A stretch of DNA of 64,000 bases, taken from NCBI GenBank assembly GCA_030374765.1, contig JARGXX010000138.1:1612001-1676000 (forward strand). Direction: 5' to 3'. This stretch comes from Agarophyton chilense (Eukaryota > Rhodophyta > Florideophyceae > Gracilariales > Gracilariaceae). This document shows, piece after piece, positions 1-11,800 of the stretch. Below the pieces are notes generated by a model. The model was not told where the DNA came from. It saw nothing but the letters and a program-made list of their open reading frames with translations, and searched no databases. Made by a program: the position numbers and the translations under genes. Within the stretch, counting starts at the first letter, position 1. Every line of letters begins with the position of its first letter.

Positions 1-175
1 AGTATGAGGCAAAGGCAGCATCGCCCGCGACCAATGGAGGTATTACAAGGCGACAAAGAGGGGAGATGAAACCGAATCGTGCAGGATGATCGACGGGACC
101 CCGAATAGTATAAGCGCTCACCGTGGTTCATGGCGGACGAGCGCGTAGGGTCGCCAAACATATAGCGAAGGATAC

Positions 176-199
176 GTCTGTGTTCTCGGAAAGCTAGTA
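176..199 (+). repeat. Left copy of an inverted 24-bp motif, CTAG-rich flank
   Basis: This 24-base stretch matches the reverse complement of 8090-8113 at 23 of 24 positions, both copies pointing inward. The DNA just inside both copies (about 180-700 and 7500-8110) is unusually dense in the tetranucleotide CTAG. The match is read directly. Whether it is a true terminal inverted repeat is an inference, because a related motif also occurs at about 455 in direct orientation. Confidence 0.5.
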
Positions 200-539
200 G
201 TAGCCACTAGTTTAGTAAGCGGGAAGATATCCGGCAAAAAATCTGCGAAAAATGACGGATCGCGGATGAAGAGGTAATTTCTGTTAATTTTTTAGAGTGC
301 CAGCTAGTTTTGGCTTTCGATTCTATATCAAAATCCTGCACATTATGAATGGGAAACGAATGCAAAAGCTCCTGCTAGTTTACCGCCTATGTTTGGATGC
401 CAAACGCTAGATGTGAATGACAAAAGCCTGGCTCAAACTCCCTCACACCAACTTTGTGTTCTCGGAATGCTAGTTCCCGGTGCTAGAAGCGTAGGGGGCA
501 AAGAAAATCGTCAAAAATCTGCGAAAAATGAAGAATCGG
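177..539 (+). repeat. Two direct copies of a dispersed ~90-bp repeat
   Basis: Positions 177-263 and 453-539 share the same opening words (tgtgttctcgga, then gctagt) and the same closing words (caaaaaatctgcgaaaaatga / caaaaatctgcgaaaaatga), at the same spacing. They look like diverged copies of one dispersed repeat. A third partial copy lies inverted at 8090-8113. The family is not one I recognise. Confidence 0.5.
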
Positions 540-1246
540 CAATGTGCAAGCAATTAATTCAGATTTTTCGTATACCACACCTTCACGCATTCACGCGATT
601 ACTAGCAGTGAAGAATGCAGAAAGGAAGTGCACTGAAGCGCTAGTTTGCATCTCATTCGATGGAAGTGAAACGCTAGTTTATCTACCTTTAACAACCACC
701 AATAAACTCTTCAATCATCCTACCATCGGCACTACACCCCTACCATTCTTCCCTTCCGAAGCACTCCAAACCCGGTGGCGGCTACTTGTCCGTCTCGAGG
801 AACGATTGCCACGCCGTGAATACTTTCAAGCATCTACTTCTCCTCCTCAACACCCCCCGCCAACCCCAACGGATTCTCTACATCTCTTACATCACTGTCT
901 TCAAGTCTCTACGTCGCGCTTAATTCGTCGGCGACATCGTTCTCTGCATTCGAACATTGCTCGACCGAGTCGTATCCGTCTTCTTTGCTCACTTCCTCCT
1001 GGAATGTTTCAAGCCCTCCTCCTTGACCTCCTCCACAGCCGCCCCTCCCCTAATTACCAACACCTTCTTCAGCACAGTCTTCATATTCTCTGCTGTCGTC
1101 AACTACGAACTGGATTACAAATTCAAGCGCTACATCTCCGCATCCGGGGTGTACTCATTATCACATACCAGACACCTCCTTCCGTTCGAATAGCACTAAC
1201 ACTTACACTAGAACACTTACAGACTTTATTCTTTACGGCCAAGTGA
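389..1246 (+). CDS. Hypothetical ORF, 285 codons, doubtful
   Basis: An ATG-started ORF of 285 codons. The first third lies over the CTAG-rich dispersed repeat. The last two thirds are pyrimidine-rich with many Ser, Leu, Pro and His codons, as expected for the antisense of a purine-rich sequence. I see no domain, signal peptide or membrane segment and recognise no family. The broken minus-strand ParB/dioxygenase gene ends a few hundred bases to the right. The ORF may be fortuitous. Confidence 0.15.
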   Translation: MFGCQTLDVNDKSLAQTPSHQLCVLGMLVPGARSVGGKENRQKSAKNEESAMCKQLIQIFRIPHLHAFTRLLAVKNAERKCTEALVCISFDGSETLVYLPLTTTNKLFNHPTIGTTPLPFFPSEALQTRWRLLVRLEERLPRREYFQASTSPPQHPPPTPTDSLHLLHHCLQVSTSRLIRRRHRSLHSNIARPSRIRLLCSLPPGMFQALLLDLLHSRPSPNYQHLLQHSLHILCCRQLRTGLQIQALHLRIRGVLIITYQTPPSVRIALTLTLEHLQTLFFTAK

Positions 1247-1479
1247 AGAATAAATAAAAACACTCTTCACTTAACAACTCAGTTCCCCTTCTCATCATCC
1301 CCCGCATTCACCCCTTTCAAAGGTTTATAGCTCCCACCCTCTTCATCTCCCTTTTCTTTTCATTCGTCTACCACCTCAATCACTCCCTCCTCATCCTCTC
1401 GGCTCTCGGGCTTAATCATCTACTGCCACGTCTTCTTCCTATTCATTCACGGAATTCTCTCTCAAAACGCAAAGTCCTT

Positions 1480-4331
1480 TCTAAACCTTGGCTTTCAGTT
1501 GCACTCCATCAGGCAAGTTCTGGTTCTCTGGAACCACATACATATGGTACGGAAACAGCTTCTAATCCGACATGACACCGTCCGCACTTCCCGCTCCAGC
1601 ATGAAAGACATCACCCCTCCCAACGAATATTGACATCGGTGGTATCGTGTGCTTTTTCACATACATCCGTTGCGCGACCCACTCCAATTCCGCATTGCTC
1701 TTTGCCTACGGGGTATGCGATCTTACACACAACCACATTGAAAACTACTACCTTCCAGTTGCCATCATGAAATGGCCCGGGTTCTTCCCCTCCATCTCGT
1801 CACGGTTCGTCAACGTCTGAAAGTCAGTATGTAGCTCTTTCCGCGGGCATCCATCCCCATTACACATCACCCTTACCCTATTATTGGGAGCGTACACCTT
1901 CATCACCGCCACTCGGTTATCTTCCGAACCAGAGCACACACATATCCGTCCCGCTCGTGGATCCAACATCGCATGCTTCTTCACCCACACATTCCTATCC
2001 ACTTTCAACTTCATGTCGTCCAGTTTCCCCCTCGTCATCGTCATATAACTTCCAAGCCCCATCCTACTATCCGAGGGGCTCTGCTCCTCCCCAGCCTTAA
2101 TGATTGCATCCCAAAAAAGCCGATACTCCGGATACCGGAATTCATCTTCCTGCCTAAAAATGACCTCGAAGAACTCCAGCATTCACACACTTACATCCCC
2201 ATCCATAAATTCGCTCTTCTCCCACAGCTTCTTCACAGTTACTCCATCCGTCGCAAACCCTTCTATAACACAGAACCCAAGCAATTTCAGTTCCTCTACC
2301 CTCCTCGAAAAGTGCACAAGAGCACAAAACTCTTCAGTCATCGCCCCCTTCCATAATCGTTCCTCCTCTTCCTTCCCCACCACTACCTTCTTAACCGCCA
2401 TCGCCCTCTGCTCTTCGTACGACGCCTGCCCAAACACCGCATAACGAAGAGATTTTATGTCGTGCGATTTTAGAAGATGGCCACGTTGTTGTTTTCGGGA
2501 GTGCCCCATATCCATCCAGGAATACATGTCCTTGATCGCCTCCTCAGTCCCCTCCGGCCATCTAATCTTCAGCTACGTCGCATATTCGAGCCACTTCTTC
2601 TCCCCTTCCACCCCTACTTCTTTCGCCTTTCTGAACCCAGGCTCTAGTAGCGCCGGAACCAGATCATCAAATGCCCGAATATTGGCACTCTCCTCCTCTG
2701 CGTGCTCGGACTCACCAAGAAGGAGATCGTTCTGTCAACTGAAACACTCCCGCAAATCCCAAGATCCTATCGACCGGAAATAGTTTATCAAATACTCTGG
2801 GACAGGGTCTTCTAACCTGGCCTTTTTCGAATCCTGTCCATTTCCACCTTGCTTCACACGCCTATTCCAAACGCTCCGCGAAACATACACCTCATCATCT
2901 TCATTATCCTCATCACCTTCTTCCGCAGCTACCTTCTTAGCCATCTGCTTCCTCGAACTCTTCTTCACTAATTTTTCTCCTCCGGTTGGCGCATCAGCCT
3001 CGGTTGCGCTCGACGATCGAATAACAGCATTGGTGGGCGTAGTAGCACTACGCTCAACATTTAGTTGCTTGTTGAGCTTCGCTGGCACCAGCTACACCCT
3101 CTTCGAGATCTTGCAAGCCCAAATCACCTTCGTCGTCGCCATTCCAGCTGACCCGGACCCCGAAACACATACTACTACAATGGGTGGAATTGCACTTTCG
3201 TCACCTCTACTGGCTCCTTAAACATCTCCTTCAACGTTTTTTTCTTCAAACCCGTCAGCTCCACACATTACTTACACATCTGCAAGCAGCATTCATACCG
3301 AGACCTTCTCATGTCCTAAAACCTTCCCATTATACCTTTCGCCTTCCGCCTCCTATCCATATATTCTGCCAGGGTTTCCAACGCAAATCAAGTTACTTTC
3401 TCCTCCATGTCACGGACGGTATCGCTCGATAAGTGTGTCAACCCTAGCTCCTCATACTGAACACACATGCATTGCACATACACCAAATTAGCATCTGTCT
3501 TCCCCAGTTTCATCCCAATCCCCACGAAACGAGGCTAATGTCGGACGGTTCAGTCTCCAACTACACAACTCATCTTCAGAGCCCCAGAAATAGCACTGAC
3601 TAATATCATCATCTTCAGATCCCTGTTCTCCGACTGCACAATCAGTCTCACCACCGACACCAGAGTGTGTAACTTGTCCACAAATGACACCTTCTTCGCG
3701 AGCTCCACCGTGTTGTTCAAAGAATTCCCAACCGCCAGAATCTCCCTCCTCGTAATCATACGCCCTTCTTTACGCTTCAACCACGACACATTCAGCTTCA
3801 AGCACACCTGCTGATTGTCCCGTAGCGTCGGATTCAGGTTGTTGAGAGTGGCGTGTCGATGAAGGCCATCAATTAGCAAGCTTCACACCAACATTCGTTG
3901 TCCACCACCCATTAAATCTCTGGCCTCTCGGATTCCGACACAGCAATGCTCAAGCTACCCACCCCTCCTAGGAATTCCGTCCTTCGTACAGACTTCACCA
4001 AGTTCTGTATATGGGGTTCACGAACGCCCCTCACAGTTACTTCCGGTAGCTTAATCCGATCGACATCGATGACCATCTTGACATATTCATAGTCGCTCAT
4101 TTCAAATTCCGTCTGCACATACGTCTGGTCCACATTTTCCGACGACACCTCATCTCCGTCATCACACAGGTCATTCGTGGGCTTTGATACCTCCACGACG
4201 TCACTCTCCCAATTGTCGCCATCCAGAACCACCGCTATGAGCCCGCCTCCACTGCTTCCTGTTGCTACAATAGCCGATGCCGTTGCTCTGCTGCTATCGG
4301 TATGGCTTCCACCAATCCCTGAGCGTGCCAC
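1480..4331 (-). pseudogene. Broken gene: ParB/Srx-like segment plus 2OG-Fe(II) dioxygenase-like segment
   Basis: Reading leftward on the minus strand, the order is: a Ser/Gly-rich stretch (about 4330-4200); a segment with the ParB/sulfiredoxin look, IDVDRIKLPEVTVRG...HIQNLVKSV (about 4090-3990); its expected partner motif LLIDGLHRHATL (about 3877-3840); a Lys-rich then acidic stretch (about 3000-2880); and a C-terminal part with an H-x-D motif in ELHTDF (HTDF at 1820-1831) and GDVFHAGAG (about 1590-1615), spaced as in phytanoyl-hydroxylase-like 2OG-Fe(II) oxygenases. An acidic tail follows. ParB-fold proteins bind or cut nucleic acid or nucleotides, and 2OG oxygenases hydroxylate substrates using iron and 2-oxoglutarate. 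Putting both on one polypeptide is my inference from shared strand and order. The reading is interrupted several times, so the gene looks dead. An N-terminal part may extend to about 5048. Confidence 0.45.
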
Positions 4332-5049
4332 AGGAGCCTTCGTTCCCGACTTAACAGAAACAGGCGGTTTTGTTTACCCCGACACCGTGTCTCCGGCGTC
4401 TTCAACTTCTGCACGCCCTCATATCCACCCTAAGCGGAGGGCCTCGAAGGTTTCACACTATTATTGCCCCCGCCCGTCGCCGCTTTATTCGATGCAACGA
4501 CCTTGTTCCCCTTGGTTCCCTTCAAAGTGACGGTTTTTGGGTTCCCATGCTTCGTCCGAGTCTTCACGTTGCCAATCGTACCCCTCTGCTTGATGTCCTC
4601 ACATCACGACTGAGTCTGAGGAGTGTTCTCAGCGCGTGGGAAAAGGCTTTGGCTGCGGCTTTGGCTTCGTCTTCGCGTTCGGGATCGGCGAGTCTCGGTA
4701 GCAGTGGTCTTTGCGGCTGTCACAGGCGGAACGTTGCCATGAACTTCGTCTTCCAAGTGAACAGAATCATTTCGTCGATATTTCCCAGCTTTTTCGGCAC
4801 AGAATCTGAATCAAGATAACGAAAGGGATACATTCAACCCCTTCTCGTCTGTCATTCTTGCGTTGTAGATTGCCAACAGATCCTGACTCCAACTTTGCTG
4901 CAGAGCATGACCATGGAAGTATTGCTGCAACAATATTTTTCTCGATAGCAGCTTCACCCACATAACCACCGCCGTACCAATCACCTTCTTCGTCCGAATC
5001 GGTTCCTGCACAAGAAGCTTCACTCGCCCTTAAGCCTCCAGTGTCCAAC

Positions 5050-6900
5050 TCACTTCACTCGCATCTTTTGCACCGCATCTCATTTTCGCCATCTCGCTAC
5101 ATTCCGCTTTTTAACGATGCCTTGATTCCTGCCGGGAGGGTTACCCTTCGACTTTCGGGTTTGCCTCAGGCCACTGCGGCGCATTGTAGCACGTAAAGGC
5201 GAGCTTCAGCTGTTACAAACGCGCTAACAGTTGCGAAACACCTAGCGAGCGCAAGAATCCCTGGCTGAATTCGAAACAACAGCTTTACAGCTCTCGCCAG
5301 GCACACAGTACTCTTCTGCGTGATTTCAAACCTCCTAAGCGGGCGATAGGTGCTTTCTAAAGCGCGAAGGTGGGTTACTGATGACATTTAGGCGATCCTC
5401 CGCGAGGCTCCCAACCCCCCTCCGTCATTACAGAAAGTACACCAATTTTTCTTTCCTAAGAGACTCCCCGACGTCATGGAACTGTCGCTCCGCGTTGAGT
5501 CATCGACCTCTGTCAATTACGAAATGCCCTAGCACGCGCGTTTCCTTTGGCTTTTCGACGGTTCTGCGGCAAATGGAAGTGGCGAGGGCATCCTGGTGGT
5601 GCGGTGGTAGTGTTGGTATTGCTTGCATAAAAGAATCTCTCTTCTCACTGTGTAAAGCTGCACAAAGCCCAACCTTCGCCAGAGACAGCGTGACAGGCGG
5701 CGGATCTACGTCTTCTGAGGTTTCTGCATCTGAGAGAGAGAGAATGGTGTGTTTGGTACTTTGTCGAAGCTGCACAAGAGATTGAGGCGATTGGACATCC
5801 GGAAGCGAGATTCTGGGGTCTGGGGGCGTGAGGTGGAAGTGGCGCAAAAGGCAGCGAGCCAAACGGCGAGTGTTGTTTCGTTGATGAGGAGAGAGGTTGG
5901 CCTCGGCATTGGAAGAAGGGAGGAAAAACTCGCGTCCTAAGAGAAGGTGCGGGGCGAAACCGCTGAAGAGTCGACACAGCAAAATTCACTGGCGCGTGGA
6001 TTGCTCGAACGAAAGACCAGGGTCCATCAAGTGATGGCGAAAAGCCAGGCGGATAAGGCGTTTGCGATTTGGGTGCGCCACACGTGACACACTTGCAGCG
6101 CGCACGTCGCTTTTGTGCAATGTACGTCCAAAATAGGGCGTGCGCTGTTGTTTCGAAAGGGAACCGATGTCCGGCTATCACTGCATACGCGCACGTCTCT
6201 TTGTGAAGGTTCAAAACGCCCGGCAACCGCGATGCTCAAACCACCACCACAACCACCACGAACCCCATCCCTCCCCTTCCCTGGACCCTCCTTCTCCCTA
6301 TCTCTCAACCCTAGTCATCTTTAAGCCCCAGCTCGCCGCGCACCAAACTTTTATCGCGCTGCTCGCGCCCCTGCATACAGCCGCACCCCACCATCGCCAT
6401 CCCTGCAGCCCCACATTCCCCTCCTCCCTTCTCCCTCAGCGCTTTCACCGAGGGTGCATCCAACGCTGCACGTTACGCACGCACCTTCCGAAAGCCAACC
6501 CTCCAACTCGCCATCTTGTTGGGATCCGCGCACCGACTGCTTCCAAACTTCATTTTACTTTGCCTCAACCGTTGTCACCGTGATCCACATTCTCTCTAGC
6601 GGCCTCCACAGGGCAACACCCTTTCCCCGATCTCTTGCTGAATCCAATGTAAACGCCAACTCAGCTTTGGCAACCCACGTTTGTACCACCATCACAAAAC
6701 ATCATCTTCCGCTGCAACCCCGTCCGCAACTAACCGTAACATTGCCATTTCCTCTCCACCTCCCTTCTCAGTACGACATACCTTATCCGACTTCCTGCAA
6801 AATACAATGCCACACCCAACTCCGTCTTTACAATCAACATTTGTACAACCACAACCAAAACATAACCTGCCGCCGCTACCTCGTCTGCAAACCCGTCCGC
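5050..6900. other. Stretch without a supported gene
   Basis: Minus-strand open stretches overlap at 5500-5982 (160 codons, TTG start, no ATG) and 5645-6226 (193 codons). Neither shows a domain, signal peptide or clear codon signal. From about 6240 the plus strand becomes strongly C-rich and leads into the 51-bp minisatellite. Nothing else is seen. Confidence 0.5.
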
Positions 6901-6910
6901 AACAAACCCC

Positions 6911-7320
6911 CGCACCAATTTCCCCTTCACCACCGCCGCACCCCTGTCCCCATCTAACCCCTGCAATAACTCTCCCTCCACCACCGCCGCAACCCTGTCA
7001 CCAACTAACCCCCGCACTAACTCTCCCTCCACCCCTGCCACAACTAAACCCCAACTCACCCCCGCACCAACTTCCCCTTTACTACCACCGCAACCCTCTC
7101 CCCAAATAACCCCCGCACTAACTCTCCCTCCATCACCGCCGTAAACCCGTCCGCATCGAACCCCCGCACCAACTCTCTCTCCACCACCGCCGCAACCCCG
7201 TTCGCAACTCACCCCCGCACCAACTCTCCCTCCAACACCGCCGCAACCCTGTCCTCACCTAAACCCCGCACTAACTCTCCCTCCACCACCACCGCAACCC
7301 TGTCCCCAACTAACTCCGCA
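6911..7320. repeat. 51-bp minisatellite, about 8 units
   Basis: The core word cgcac(c/t)aa recurs at about 6911, 6962, 7013, 7063, 7114, 7165, 7216, 7267 and 7317, which is a period of 51 (twice 50) bases. The unit is C-rich on the plus strand, with variants of ccaccaccgccgcaaccctg and actctccctcc. Because 51 is 17 codons, the array stays open on both strands and gives 17-residue repeats (Pro-rich on plus, Gly/Val-rich on minus). I read those as a by-product and not as a gene. Unit boundaries are approximate. Confidence 0.85.
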
Positions 7321-8089
7321 CCCGGCTTGTCGAAGAATCACCAATCAGAAAGTTCTCACAGACAGTGCTAGACGAAATGAGACCTCGACCAACATCAATT
7401 CCGAACATTTTGGACAGAGGTAACTTTTTTTTATATGGAATGTGCTTGCATGAAGCGAGGAATTGGCCTCCAACTTGTGTGATTTTGTGATGTCTATCTA
7501 GTTATGTAGGAATTCGGGATTGATGAAGGGTAAACTGCTGTACTGCTTGGACGGTTCTCGGAGAATGGAGGGTTCTTCGCGTCGCGCGAAGCGCGACGCG
7601 ATGTGAAGCGCAACGATCGGGGGACGTGACGCAAAGCGGGTAACCGCATGCGATTTGGGAAGATCTCATTTCACGTGCAACGGGGACCCGTTTCAGGTCT
7701 CAGTTCTGGCATCGATGTATTATGCACTGGCCATTAGGGTGATTAGAGGAGAATAAATTAAATGTGCAGGGCATTTGAGAGGGTCATACTAGCTACGATA
7801 CCTGCGCAAAATGAATGATCATGCGCTAGATAGCGTTCAGTATTTCTTTCATTGTCGGTGGAATTCATGGTCTAGAATTAATGAGTATTGAAAGATATCT
7901 CCCAAGTTCTCTTCCATTCTTCCTAGTGTGCGGGTGGTAGTACGGATGTTTGCTAGTTTTCTAGATTCTCCTCAAAATTCACTTGGGCTAGTATTTTTGC
8001 GCTAGATATTCTGGCATCAAAATTCTGCGTATTTTTGAATGCTAACCATAGACATTCTAGAACACACAAACTAGAAATCTAGCACCTAA
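7320..8089. other. Gene-free, CTAG-rich stretch
   Basis: No coding region is supported here. It holds a GC-rich perfect palindrome at 7577-7601 and, from about 7500 to 8110, many copies of the tetramer CTAG (for example in gctagttttctagattc and gcgctagat), mirroring the composition of 180-700. Confidence 0.5.
7577..7601. repeat. Perfect GC-rich hairpin, 11-bp stem, 3-nt loop
   Basis: tcgcgtcgcgc / gcgcgacgcga arms (7577-7587 and 7591-7601) are exact reverse complements around the loop gaa. There is no T-run after it, and the context is eukaryotic, so I do not call a terminator. Confidence 0.8.
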
Positions 8090-8113
8090 TACTAGCTTTC
8101 CGAAAACACAGAC
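8090..8113 (-). repeat. Right copy of the inverted 24-bp motif
   Basis: Reverse complement of 176-199 with one mismatch, pointing inward about 7.9 kb from its partner. The adjoining inner DNA (about 7500-8090) is CTAG-rich like the left flank. Confidence 0.5.
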
Positions 8114-8872
8114 TTTGTAAAAGCCCCAAGGACCCCCCCCACAACGCGCGTATAGTAACTCATGGGAATTAATTGCCAACCTGGCGCCAAAAGTCAGCTC
8201 CGGCGCACCGGCACCCCCGAGGATGGTGGCGATGCGACGCCCCACCGCGCCCACTGGGACCGAGAGCGACGAACTCCCAGATTGGTCATATGACGCCGAC
8301 GTGTCGGACACGGCATCGCTTGTTTCCAGGCCATTAAGATGCTGAGGATCACGACGACCCGACCCCAAAGCCAAGATTGGAGGTTTACCTAAAGGTTCAA
8401 TTAGAGCCAGACCCCTAGGAAGGTGAGAGGCAATTTGGACTTTTCCGTGACGGTCGAATCCTAAGGAAGGAGATATGTGAAAGAGCAATGATTAAGGCGG
8501 AGTTCTGTAAGCCGCCAGGACGTGAGGTATATAACAGACGCCATGTGGACTGGCCGACCGTTGCTGGACAAATTTGGATTTTTATTTTATTTTATTTAGT
8601 GTAATAGGATAGCTTCACAGTGCTACGGAGATCCTAGCCCCTTGCCATTGATTCCTTCTTGGCTCGAGTGACGCTTCTCCCTCAGAATCAGGTAGGCACC
8701 GGTAGGATGTTAGATTACCCCCTTTGGTACATTAGTTCTACCAATTGGTCTTCAAGCCATCGTTTCCGTAACTCCGACCTGTAGGACTACTCAGTAAACG
8801 CCTGCCCATTGCACCAAGTACTCTGGGAGTGCCGTCGTCAAGGATATGAACCTTAGGACCCGCTCTACCACG
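8114..8872. other. No supported gene
   Basis: A minus-strand open stretch (8057-8488, 143 codons) runs out of the CTAG-rich repeat into unrecognised sequence with no domain. A T/A-rich run (about 8578-8600) and unremarkable sequence follow. Nothing assignable. Confidence 0.4.
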
Positions 8873-11800
8873 CTACCCCAGGTTGAAACCAGTAAGATGA
8901 CCTACCAGCCATTGCATTACAGAAACCTCTGTGCTGCTAGAATTCATCTCCAGAAATGAATTGCATCGTTGTGCAGCATCGTCGTCAAAAAGAGAATCTA
9001 CAATTCTTTTCCTTATCACCTTTGCCTTATCATCTTTGCCTTTCGCCAAAGGCACCATACAAAATCGCCAAGAATATTCAACTTGCTGGAGATTCCAAAA
9101 CCCATTTCCTCAGTGCATTTTGTGTCCGTTACTGTAACTCATGCCGTAACGAAAGCACGTTCGAGCAGTGTTGCAAGTCTTAATGGGGCATCTGCAGGAT
9201 CAGTGATATGATGAATGCCATCGGAAGCATATGACGGACGTCTAAGGACACTTTGAATGATCAATGAGACGTTTTTTTACTGTCTGTCGAAATAAAGAAC
9301 GGATGACGCCGCACTTTGAACTCACGAACCATGGATTTGCACTGCATAATGACAGTGGAAAATGATGCAGCATAGCAACTTGGTCCATGTTAAAAAATCA
9401 TAGAATGGTACGCTCTGAGTATCACCTGTAGTAGGAATCCGGATATCTCCGCTCTGGCTCTAGATGTTCCTATGATAGGTCTTCCGCTGGGAAAAGTGAA
9501 GCGATTGCAATGAATTATGGGAGATAGAAATATCTTTCTCGGAGGCATCGTTAAACTTGCGTTCACCAGTGTCGCAGTTATTCGAAATCGTACTAAAAAA
9601 ACAGATACCAGGGTGAATGCTATCCATTGCGGAGTAGAGCCAGTTCTTTCTGCAAACTGCATGGTTTTCCATCCACCTATTCATTTCCAACCACTTGATG
9701 AGTCTTTTATGCGATTCTTCGGAATGTGTTACCGTTTCCACATTGTTTAAATGTCGCTGAAAGTAATTAGCATTTGCTCTGGAGTAAAGAACGAGACAAC
9801 CGCCAACATCACCATCCCGTCCAGCGCGCCCCGCCTCCTGTACATAATCTTTGAGAGATGACGAGTTGCCAACGTGGAGAACAAGGCGCACATGGGGTAC
9901 ATCAATTCCTGTACCAGAGGCACACGTACTGACTATTACTACTACTTCTGCTTAGTGAGACGAATCGTTCCGTCGTCGAACATACCGCGGAGTGCCCCAC
10001 AGATCTTGCATTTCTCCTTAATTTTGGTACACATTCCTCCATGATATTAAAGCACAACCAGCAACAGATCTAGGTTAGATCGTTCTTTTGGATGTAAGGA
10101 GGATAACGGAATGTAGGAGGTACTTATAACGTGTACATAATCCTCAACATCTTGCCTTCGCATAACGTAGATGAGTACTCAGAAGTATGGAAGAGGATTA
10201 CCATCATGGCTGGAAACGATAACTTATTGATGAGATGTCTTTTCCAGCTCTAACTTAAGGCGATTGACAGTGTCTTGCAGCACGTGCTGACGCTTGTTTG
10301 AATATCTTCTGGAGGTAGTGCGACTTTTTTCATTTACAGGATCAGCACAGTTCTGCACGAGAAACTCCAGGTTAGCACGGACCTGGGGCATAATAAACAG
10401 GCTGGCAGACTCCTCTCCGTGAAATGAAACCACAGTTGCCCTCTTTGATGGGGGAACTGTCGCACTTCAGAACACTCTTGGGACGCTGGACGGCACTTGC
10501 AGCAATGCGTATCTTATATTCCGTAGAGACTGACGAAATCTGGACCACATGGCCGTAAATGCGCCTCATCAGCCGCAACACTAGCGAGAGAGCCTGAACT
10601 GAATAAAGACGAAATGAGTTGGAGGAAACCTTCGCTTCTCAATTTCCATGGGTGATGATGTAGAGCTCTCCTTGCTCTCCACGAGGTGCATGAACGGTGA
10701 TACATGTGATCAGATTAAGATCCGTCACCCTCCTTTCAAACTATTTTGCCAAACATAGCAGTAGGAAGATTAGAATGGCTGAAAACAATTAGCGAGTCAT
10801 GAAGGTTGGGAGCAAGACACAGAGGGACTTTCCCGATGCAGTTGGCATGACAGCTAATACATTTCCCGCCTCTCCGTGACAGCGGCTGTGACATTGTATT
10901 CTGTTTGGGATTTGAAGGTTCCCAATAGGTCTCTCAACATTGACCTAAGGTTGGGCAAGAAGAACGTTAACATATTTTCTTACAGGTTGGATCGCCTTCA
11001 ATGAGCGAAGTAAGTGAGACTTGCGAGCGAGCTGTTTTAGAGATCAAAACGTTCTTGGGGCCTTGCGTCTGACCGTAATCAAAGGCATTCTAGCTTTCTA
11101 ACATCATACTATTGTTCTGACTTCTTTGGAAAGAGATTTCATTCCAAGACGGAACGTTCTTTTCCGGCTGAGTTTTTTGAGAGCAATTGAATTTTGAAGC
11201 ACTCGTGTCAGCAGGATTACACACTTTTTGTTACTTGCTCGTAGTCTAATCCCCAACGTTGGTGTGCAATAGTTGAATATGCTCCTGTAATGGAAACGGA
11301 AAGACTCTGAAGACCAAGACGTTTCTGACACTTTGTGGAAAACTGGCATTAGGCTTGAACGGTAGAGTGACATAAGTCATAAAGTTCTTCTCGTATTCTA
11401 GTGTAGACTCTCTCTGAAACTTCAACACTATGACCAGCTTGTTCGTGCCCACGTTTCAAAGCTTTCCGTCGAATTTTTCCAACAAATCCTTTTGCCTTCC
11501 TTTCGGCCACTATAGGTACGATTCCAACAGATTATTCATGGTTCTCGTCGAAAATAAGGCGCACATTGGGGAACAAAAGCCCCTTGGAGATGAAAGAACG
11601 TATCTGAGGTTCCTTCACAGGTACACCGTTGTGAACGACCAAATGATTCCATTGAGAGGCTGCAGCCTGTTGTCCGTAAAACATTCCAAGAAAGGCACCT
11701 TCTACACGTCTGATGAGCATGATGTACGTGAGCAAAAAATGACTGGTCTTCGCATCTATAAATTTCGAAATTGGACGAGCAAATAATTTCATTGATATGG

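Noticed and set aside
5500-6226. Overlapping minus-strand open stretches of 160 and 193 codons
   Set aside because: The 160-codon stretch has no ATG start, and neither shows a recognised domain. They overlap in two frames of GC-rich sequence, so at most one could be real.
6730-7212. A 160-codon Gly/Val-rich open stretch on the minus strand
   Set aside because: It is created by the 51-bp minisatellite, whose period is a multiple of three. No non-repetitive coding support.
6911-7320. CRISPR-like array
   Set aside because: Units are contiguous and degenerate, without unique spacers, and the DNA is eukaryotic.
7577-7601. Rho-independent terminator
   Set aside because: There is a hairpin but no following T-run, and a eukaryotic context.
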